A stretch of DNA of 64,000 nt, from assembly GCA_026874595.1 (NCBI GenBank), contig CM049316.1, positions 77,347,676 through 77,411,675 of the forward strand. The letters are read 5' to 3'. The DNA comes from Sipunculus nudus. Lineage: Eukaryota > Annelida > Sipuncula > Golfingiida > Sipunculidae. A program made the position numbers and the translations under genes. Each line of letters starts with the position of its first letter. Positions within the stretch are counted from its first letter, which is position 1. Below, in pieces: positions 63,649-64,000 of the stretch. The notes under the pieces were generated by a model. It did not search any database. It saw only the letters and a list, made by a program, of their open reading frames with translations, and was not told where the DNA came from.

Positions 63649-63683
63649 TCAGCTGAGCACCATGACCAATGGGTCCCCTTTTT
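63649..63683 (+). repeat. Family A tail at right edge
   Basis: AATCAGCTGAGCACCATGACC with AATGGGTCCCCTTTTT matches the 3' tail of A1-A5. It closes the composite repeat that precedes it. Confidence 0.65.
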
Positions 63684-64000
63684 AATGAAGTATTATGGTA
63701 TACCCACAGTCTGTCTGTCTGTCCTCAGTCCATTAACTTTTAATGTCATCACGCTAACTTGCTGGGCCATCGATAGATTTTCATGAAACTCACCATAATT
63801 ACATACCAATAGATTATCTTGCCTTACTGTGATTATTTGCAAAATCCAGACATAATAAATAAAATTGCAGGTCACAAGATTTCTTTGTTTGTACCACTAC
63901 TCTTGTGGTAACACATAAAGAATATGATATATTTTGATAAAACTCAACAGAAATATTAATCAATACAATATCTCACCTAAGTATCCACACATATTTAATG
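63684..64000. other. Start of another module, no gene seen
   Basis: A CTGTCTGTCTGTCC tract at about 63710 and TTTTCATGAAACTCACCATA resemble the 5' parts of the hairpin-headed repeats. It runs off the window. Confidence 0.4.

Larger units (their letters stand above)
57346..63683 (+). repeat. Composite of module-built repeats (family C) with nested copies
   Basis: Heads of the form AACCTGTGAGCTTATGTGATGG occur at about 57349 and, as a variant, at 58722, each followed by a TCCGTC tract. Modules of roughly 200-260 bp carry 'AAACTGTTGAGCCAAATTGT'-like words and GGTGGCGCCACCTGCAT (57812). The block is cut by the A5 insertion (59164-61592) and resumes as GTCATTGGTCATCTGTACAT. The part at 62460-63120 repeats GGTCAAGAGTTCA and TCAGTGCAGC. 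The tail TCAGCTGAGCACCATGACC..GGGTCCCC lies at 63649-63680. All short frames inside are module read-through. Confidence 0.65.

Overview
This is a piece of animal nuclear DNA with no recognisable host gene, tRNA, rRNA or CRISPR. It is AT-rich. It carries decayed BEL/Pao and Gypsy retrotransposons, a LINE, hAT-type DNA transposons, satellite DNA of about 168 bp, and families of non-coding repeats that open with a hairpin followed by a TCCG/TCTG-rich tract. This mix suggests a mollusc, most likely a bivalve. That assignment is an inference from repeat content, not from a marker gene.

Layout. 1-5.1 kb: a roughly 1-kb terminal-inverted-repeat element, a 1.27-kb tandem duplication and two small inverted-repeat elements. 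5.1-12.5 kb: AT-rich DNA with no recognisable gene. 12.5-18.4 kb: a long repeat ('family A') built from modules of about 350 bp, with features of non-autonomous Helentron/Helitron-like (rolling-circle) elements. 18.9-21.6 kb: a broken BEL/Pao pol on the minus strand. 21.65-25.95 kb: a broken Gypsy gag-pol on the plus strand. 26.19-29.12 kb: a non-autonomous hAT element with an exact 8-bp target duplication, itself holding a 484-bp MITE with an exact 10-bp duplication.

29.6-48.9 kb is the main feature. It is a 19.26-kb foldback-like element whose ends are inverted repeats of about 300 bp. Both arms continue inward as tandem satellite, direct in the left arm and inverted in the right, and an exact 19-bp direct repeat flanks the whole. 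Two family A copies (38.45-41.53 and 42.2-44.8 kb) are inserted in the left arm, both at the same T-tract of the satellite monomer. The left arm also carries a 3.24-kb higher-order duplication.

48.9-64 kb: a hAT transposase remnant (minus strand, near 50.9 kb), another family A copy, a Helitron-like element ending in a hairpin plus CTAG, a LINE reverse transcriptase fragment split by a 415-bp hAT MITE full of octamer (ATTTGCAT) words, and a nested block of hairpin-headed repeats. That block includes an array of AGGTCA direct repeats (nuclear-receptor-type DR1 sites) and a perfect 105-bp palindrome.

No genes here work as a pathway. The organisation is layered transposition: each nested insertion gives a relative age, and the target duplications are clean enough to define element ends.
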